Shown: one piece after another, positions 58,631 to 64,000 of the stretch
Numbering within the stretch: position 1 is the stretch's first letter
Layout of the letters: each line of letters starts with the position of its first letter
Source of the DNA: Pogostemon cablin
Lineage: Eukaryota; Streptophyta; Magnoliopsida; Lamiales; Lamiaceae
Direction of reading: 5' to 3'
NCBI GenBank assembly: GCA_023678885.1
Contig: CM043001.1
Location: 3,234,001-3,298,000 of the forward strand
Length of the DNA stretch: 64,000 nt
The notes under the pieces: generated by a model
Database searches by the model: none
What the model saw: the letters and a program-made list of their open reading frames with translations, nothing else
Told to the model about the DNA's origin: nothing
Position numbers and translations under genes: made by a program

Positions 58631-59565
58631 TTTATCAATATTAAAATACATTAATTTTAGATATATCTTTACAGAAAAATACTAAAAAGAACTTTTGATA
58701 GTGAAATTTATTTCAATAAAAATGAGCATCCAGATGACTAACTAAATTAGTCTCACCTTTTTTTCTTGTAATAGCTATTATTTGTGCTTTTCCAAGAAAA
58801 AAAGAAAAGTTAAAGATTTCGTTGAACAATTTCACAAAAATTATAGTGGTATCTTATCAAGCTTGATGCCTTGTAAAAAATAATTGGAAATTGGGTTTAA
58901 AAAAAGTTCTACATCACACAGACATATTCGGGTAAATGTCGCTTTTGTGAATTCAAGCATAGAAAAAAATTCAATATTGTTAGGCATGGTGAACGGGTTT
59001 TAATATGATGTGATTGATCAAAAAATTAATTTAGTGATTAATTAGTGTTGGACGTTTACATTTCTGCTAATGTACACACACTATTGAGTTTTCATACAAC
59101 AAAATATATAATCCCTCTAAATTACTCTATTCTTTAACACGAAGAATATATAAATTTTTACATGGTATTAGAGCTAGGTGTTCATGAGGATCAATCACAA
59201 TAAAGTACAATTTTTAAAGCTCATACAATATTATAAATTCAATCTAACAAAGCACCTCCTAAATTTTGTTACTAGTTCTCTCAATACATAAACTCGAAAT
59301 TTCATAATCACATACATGATGTCATGATCATAAGATCTTGAAACTGAAAACAAAAAGATAATAGAAAACAAAACAAGATATTTCCCACAACACATTTCAA
59401 AGATATGCATACTTAGAGAGGGAGAGAGATTAAGATATAAGTGAGCAAATTTTACCATCATGAAAGTAGAAACTAGAAATCATTGTAAGTAAGTGAAAGT
59501 TATTACACATGCATTTGTAGTAATCATGAGTTATTTCCATTAACATTCCAGCAAAGTGCTGCTTC
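58631..59565. other. intergenic DNA and RBL 3' flank
   Basis: No gene. The part from about 59480 is probably the RBL 3' UTR. Confidence 0.4.
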
Positions 59566-62500
59566 TCATTTTGATGGTGGCTTCATGAGATGATCTGTTT
59601 CAGAATTCGAAACCTTCTCGGAGCATTTCCTCTTGATTCTCAAATACGTTCCTCGTCCGACTTCTGCACAATATTCACAACACAAATAAAAAGAGATATA
59701 CGGACGGAACGCAGAAATATGAAGCTTACTAACGCCGAGGGCATATGGACCAGAATATGCAGGCTTGGGGAAATAGTGTATGGTTGCACAATTACTAGTC
59801 GGTACATAATCGTCTATATAGAGCATATGATCATGTGCATTCCACTTACTGCTATATGCAGTAATTCAGCGTGTGAAACTCCCTCCGTCCCAAAAAAATG
59901 TTTCACATCTGTGGGACGGATGGAGTATATATTATTTATACACTGCTGGTAATATTAAGTAACAACTATTGACTATTGCCCGTGATTATTACTCTAGAGG
60001 GGACAGTTTGATTTATCTCAATTATTCGACCTATTCATTAGTGTGCCTTTCGAAATAAACCCACCTAACTTCAGAATACCTAGTATCTGAAAGCCATATT
60101 TATCTTTTGTACTAACATTAAACTCAGAGCATGTATCTGGTTTAATGATTTTACCTTCAAAAGAACCGGAAACAAGGTTTCTCGGATAATCATACTGTCC
60201 CGCCTTCTCTAAACGACGAGAACTAGATCGAGTCCATTTCCCAGCTGTGATTACAAATTAGCAATGTTAATTCTGTAGAAGACATCAAGAATAAATATAC
60301 AAAAGAGAGGGAAAAAAAATTCATAATTCTAACCTGAGTTTTTTCTTTTAAGCATTAAATCAAAATCTTCATGTTCTTCAGGCTCCACACTTTCTTCATC
60401 ATCTTTGGATTCGGGAGAAAATGCACTCCAATCCTCCATACAATCGTTGCCCCAAATATAAACCAAACCAGACAAGGAGACAACAAGTAAAACAGGGTTA
60501 ACCGGGTGCCATACTAAATCTATTAGCATCTCCGTTGGACCTTCAAGTACTATCACAAGATGTCCATCCCGGTCCCATACATAGATCTTGCGGTCTCCTT
60601 TGCTAGCAGAGGCTCCAGCAACCCACTCACCATTACCACTAATGCACGATGCTTTCCAGTGCACTTTCGTATTTGGACTCCGAAGCTCCTGCAACAGAGC
60701 AAGACACCTTGATCCAATAACTTTCAACTTTTCAACTTCATTTTTTGCATCTTCTTTGTCTGTGTCATCTAGGGCATGAAGTGCACCTTCAAGTGGCAAA
60801 AGGCTTGCATAAATCCGGATAACCCTATCATTTGAATTTGTGTGGAGATACTGACCATTCGCGCTAAATCCAATTTTTTTAATCATAGCACCTCCAGGAA
60901 CTTGGATCATACCCATAATTTTTAATCTTTCATAACATATAATTAATATCTCCCCTTTGGAATTTCCAACATAAGCCAAATCACCACACTCGTTAAAGCA
61001 AGCAGCAGTAGGTGTAACCGGAGTAGATACACTTGAAAATTTCCCACGCGAACAAGAGGCAACATCAATTCCTGTACCTGATAAGGCCACAGGAAGCGCT
61101 ACTGTATTTGCTGTAGTCAAGTCAACAATCAAGGGTGCAGAAGAAAGTGGACAAGCTAAGCAATCAGATGGTGCAGCTGAACCAGGATGCAAATGCGCTT
61201 GCATTGGTACACGTTGCAGAGTTGATCTAGCTAATTTATCTCCTTTGACAGAATCCCACAGAGTTAATGATTTATCTACTGCGGACACAAGTATCCGATG
61301 ACCAAGCTTTGACCAACAAATACTTGTTATGGCAGCAATACAATCCTTGTCCCAGAGAATTTTGGAAATCTCCCTGGTTTGAAAATCCCATATCACACAT
61401 CTTCCGTCAGAGCATCCAGCTGCCACCCAGAAAAAAAAAAAGAAAAAGAAAACAGTGAGTGTTGCGTAAAATAGAGGCATGAAGGCCAAGAGAGATGTCA
61501 GGATATCACTCAAAACTCACAACACATTCTACTGATAACATATCAGCTCACCACATGTTGCACATAGAACAAACTATTTGATGAACAATACCAAAATCTT
61601 CGATGGATATAAACAAAAGAAGTTAGAGTTGCAGTTCTTGCAATAGGTATCGCCGACCATCGGTAGAGTACCAGAATCAGAATATAGGAAGAACAAATGG
61701 ATACACAATCAACTTTATTATAAGATATTAATGAGTCAGTGAAATAAGTCATATTCTTTCCATATGATGCAGCAGCCACACAAAGGCCTAACTCATGCTC
61801 AATTGACCAAATAAAAAATAAAAGACAATAAATGCTGCAAACTTAGGAAAAGGAATGTAGGACTTATTCTCATACTAAGTCAAGAGAAAATCAAGCTATG
61901 CTTTTAGTGGAAAATACCAATTAATTCTCCAATTGATTCCCTTATAGAGATAAACATATATGTCAACAAAAAGATTGGCCTATTTTGTCAGTCAGTTAAT
62001 TTAAAATTCACATCGTTGAAAGTAGATTATATAAACTGAACTTGCATGGCACATGATATGTTTGTTTAAGAACTTATGGGGTCCAGAAGGATTAAAAAAT
62101 TAAAAAATTATGATTATACAAGAAGATGAAACTTGCTAAGTCATTGATCATCTAAGGATATATATTGATGTAGACAAACTGTAGGGATATAAATTAATGC
62201 AGACGAACTGTGACAATCTTTAAGCGTTAGGCAAAATGACAACTCAAAACAGATCTAAAGATCAAAATTTGTAGACATTTAGTTTTCCTCAAATAGAAAA
62301 GAAGCAATATATGGAAATATAAACTAAAACACCCCATTCAGCTACACTCAAGAAGACACAAAACATTCAAAAAAAATAAAAATTTCATATCAAATGTGTC
62401 AATTCAAAGGGACGGAAACGAGGATACCAGCAAGAAGGTTTCCGTGGTGATTGAAGGCTACACATTTTATTTCTCCATGACCGAAAAACTCCTCTATTAC

Positions 62501-63244
62501 TTCCAGGAAATCCCCATTTAGCAGATCTAATGAAAAGATAAAAACACAAAGGAAGCCAACCAAAAGTTGGAGCATAATTTAGGTGTAATGAATTTACAAT
62601 AAGCAGCACCGTGGCTAAATAAAGCATTGTCAATACAAAAAAGGGTATGCCATACCATATCACCACACAATGACACAGGAAAAAAATCAAAGAAAATTTT
62701 GACTAATTTTCAGGACCCTCAACTGTAACAAGCGCTGAAATAGGTGAATACAACATAAGTAGAAACCTAAAGCTGCTTTTTTCACCCTTCTGATGGGGTT
62801 TCTACCAAATTCTTGATACATAAAAGATCAATATATGTAATTAAGTATGGATATATACAGATGTAAAAGACAGAATAGTGCCTGGTGAAATTCAATAAAC
62901 TTAAATATACTCGGTTTTCCTTCAAGGAGGAAAGAAAAGAAAATAATGCTAATATTACTTAAAGTAAGGGTAAATTTACAGGCGACCAAGGCGAGATTTA
63001 TCTTATGAAGAATCCCATTAATATTTTTATAGTTCTCAATTTCAAATCAAATCATGTTCGCCTAATACTCCACCCATATCTAATGTTTCTTTACATAAAC
63101 AAAACAAAATGCAATAGTTATATACCAAATAAACCATGCTGAGGACTGTTTGAAGACTCGATATAGCAGACTCATACTTCTTATATCAATTTCAAACCAA
63201 AATTGATAGAACAAACCTTGATACAAAGTACTGCTTGAAGACAT
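59566..63244 (-). CDS. RBL: RBBP5-like WD40 protein (RBL), COMPASS core subunit
   Basis: RBL is the plant RbBP5 homologue; with WDR5, ASH2 and SET1/Trithorax-type methyltransferases it promotes H3K4 methylation in the nucleus. Five minus-strand exons, 63244-63217, 62526-62428, 61419-60334, 60244-60155 and 59663-59566, join with GT-AG borders into 1401 nt, giving 466 residues. WD40 repeats cover about residues 25-370: NLLAAGCSDGRCVIWDF, AITSICWSKLGHRILVSAVD with LTLWD, KIYVWDRDGH and GLVYIWGND are clear blade pieces. An acidic stretch (DDEESVEPEEHEDFDLMLKR) and a basic tail (YLRIKRKCS) follow; the acidic part corresponds to the ASH2/SET-contacting region of RbBP5. The nine-codon first exon (MSSSSTLYQ) is inferred from phase match and a CT-rich leader just upstream; it is the least certain piece. 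Intron 4 carries a 47-bp Stowaway remnant. Confidence 0.87.
59879..59925. mobile_element. 47-bp Stowaway remnant (termini only) in RBL intron 4
   Basis: CTCCCTCCGTCCC and GGGACGGATGGAG are separated by about 20 bp, with TA at the right flank. The whole interior is missing, giving a hairpin-like stub. Confidence 0.75.
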
Positions 63245-64000
63245 TGACAGAAAAAAGGAGAACGAAAGAAGAAGATGAGTTGAGATTCAAGAAGAATTTA
63301 GGGATTTAATTTTAGATCTCGAATTCTACTTGATTCCTTTTGCTGTAAAAGTCATTCATAAGCTAATAAATGCTAGCACGCGTCATTTTCTGATTGGTTT
63401 TATCTACGTATTGACAACTAAGAACAACTACTGAAAACCAAAGGCAGCTGTTCCCCAATTTTTTAACATGAAACCAAAAAGGATTGTAGATAAAAATCTT
63501 TAAGAAAAAAAAAAAAAAAATGAACAAGCTAATCCTCAGATTAATGCAAGATAACTCAACGAGGCAAAAATCCATTCTCCAACCAACCATAAGGATTTAT
63601 GCTCCTAATGACTTGACATCCACCACGCAATCCTAAAGCTAACCTATAAGGCTTCCTCTCAGTCCTCAAGAATATTATTACCTCTTCCTACCAGCATAAA
63701 AGTGGAACAGTCACAACCAAAACACCTCTCCTTTTACTAAAAATCTCCAGAAATGAACAAAAGAGAAAAGGCAACATATCTTAGTTTTACCCTAAAACAG
63801 TCTGTAACATACTAACATGAACCATGCAAGATATGGAAAATTCTTTAGTTTCAACAGAATAAACCGGAAACCTTAAATACATATATAAAATAAATTTAAA
63901 ATAATTAAAAAAAAGCACAAGAATTACCATGGAAAGGATGAACCTCAACAGACGATATAAGAGATTGGAAATCCACAAAAAAGAATAACATTGATTAGAT
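63245..64000 (-). promoter_or_regulatory. RBL 5' UTR and upstream region
   Basis: Read on the minus strand, 63300-63245 is a CT-rich leader (CTTCTTCTTTCGTTCTCC). The rest to the window end is AT-rich with no supportable gene; an A-rich run lies at 63506-63520. Confidence 0.5.

Noticed and set aside
60329..61513. Continuous RBL frame starting MSDILTS
   Set aside because: Its first 31 codons read through an intron; the true exon begins at the acceptor GGTGGCAG (61419) as shown by phase match with the 62428-62526 exon.

Overview
This is plant nuclear DNA. It is AT-rich, its genes have many spliceosomal introns, its gene families are plant-specific, and it carries Ty1/copia, hAT and Stowaway transposons. 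Protein similarity points to a eudicot, possibly an asterid, but nothing in the window fixes the species.

Seven protein-coding loci can be supported. In order they are: the 3' end of FANCD2 (+, 1173-2757); a complete five-exon Alba-domain gene (+, 8268-10999); a myosin-binding GTD-binding-domain gene (-, 14020-17102) whose first exon is frameshifted by a 10-bp tandem duplication; an intact single-exon MUSTANG-type domesticated Mutator transposase (+, 31902-34097); a FLK-like triple-KH RNA-binding protein (-, 37195-43482, with a non-coding 5' exon near 44.8 kb); a glycoside hydrolase family 3 exohydrolase locus (-, 47179-51825) that has lost its nucleophile region and looks like a pseudogene; and an RBBP5-like (RBL) WD40 gene of the COMPASS histone-methylation complex (-, 59566-63244). 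They are independent housekeeping or regulatory genes and not a pathway cluster.

The rest is transposon-shaped intergenic DNA. A 5.6-kb copia retrotransposon with 720-bp LTRs and target duplication GAATC (24193-29767) sits inside an older LINE relic, which also carries a 427-bp hAT element. Other elements with visible target duplications are a 1175-bp non-autonomous hAT (3063-4237), a second CAGTG-type hAT (35617-36238) and a 684-bp solo LTR just upstream of the GH3 locus (52041-52724). At least five Stowaway-type MITEs are present, two of them in one FLK intron, plus several families of foldback repeats. A PPR-gene fragment lies at 5674-5935.

Exact or near-exact short tandem duplications recur (10, 30, 43, 49, 62, 80 and about 131 bp). 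Two of them touch exons. I found no rRNA, functional tRNA, CRISPR array or operon-like system. The most notable items are the damaged MYOB and GH3 genes, the copia LTR's unusual ends and palindromic motif array, and the tRNA-like segments inside hAT elements.
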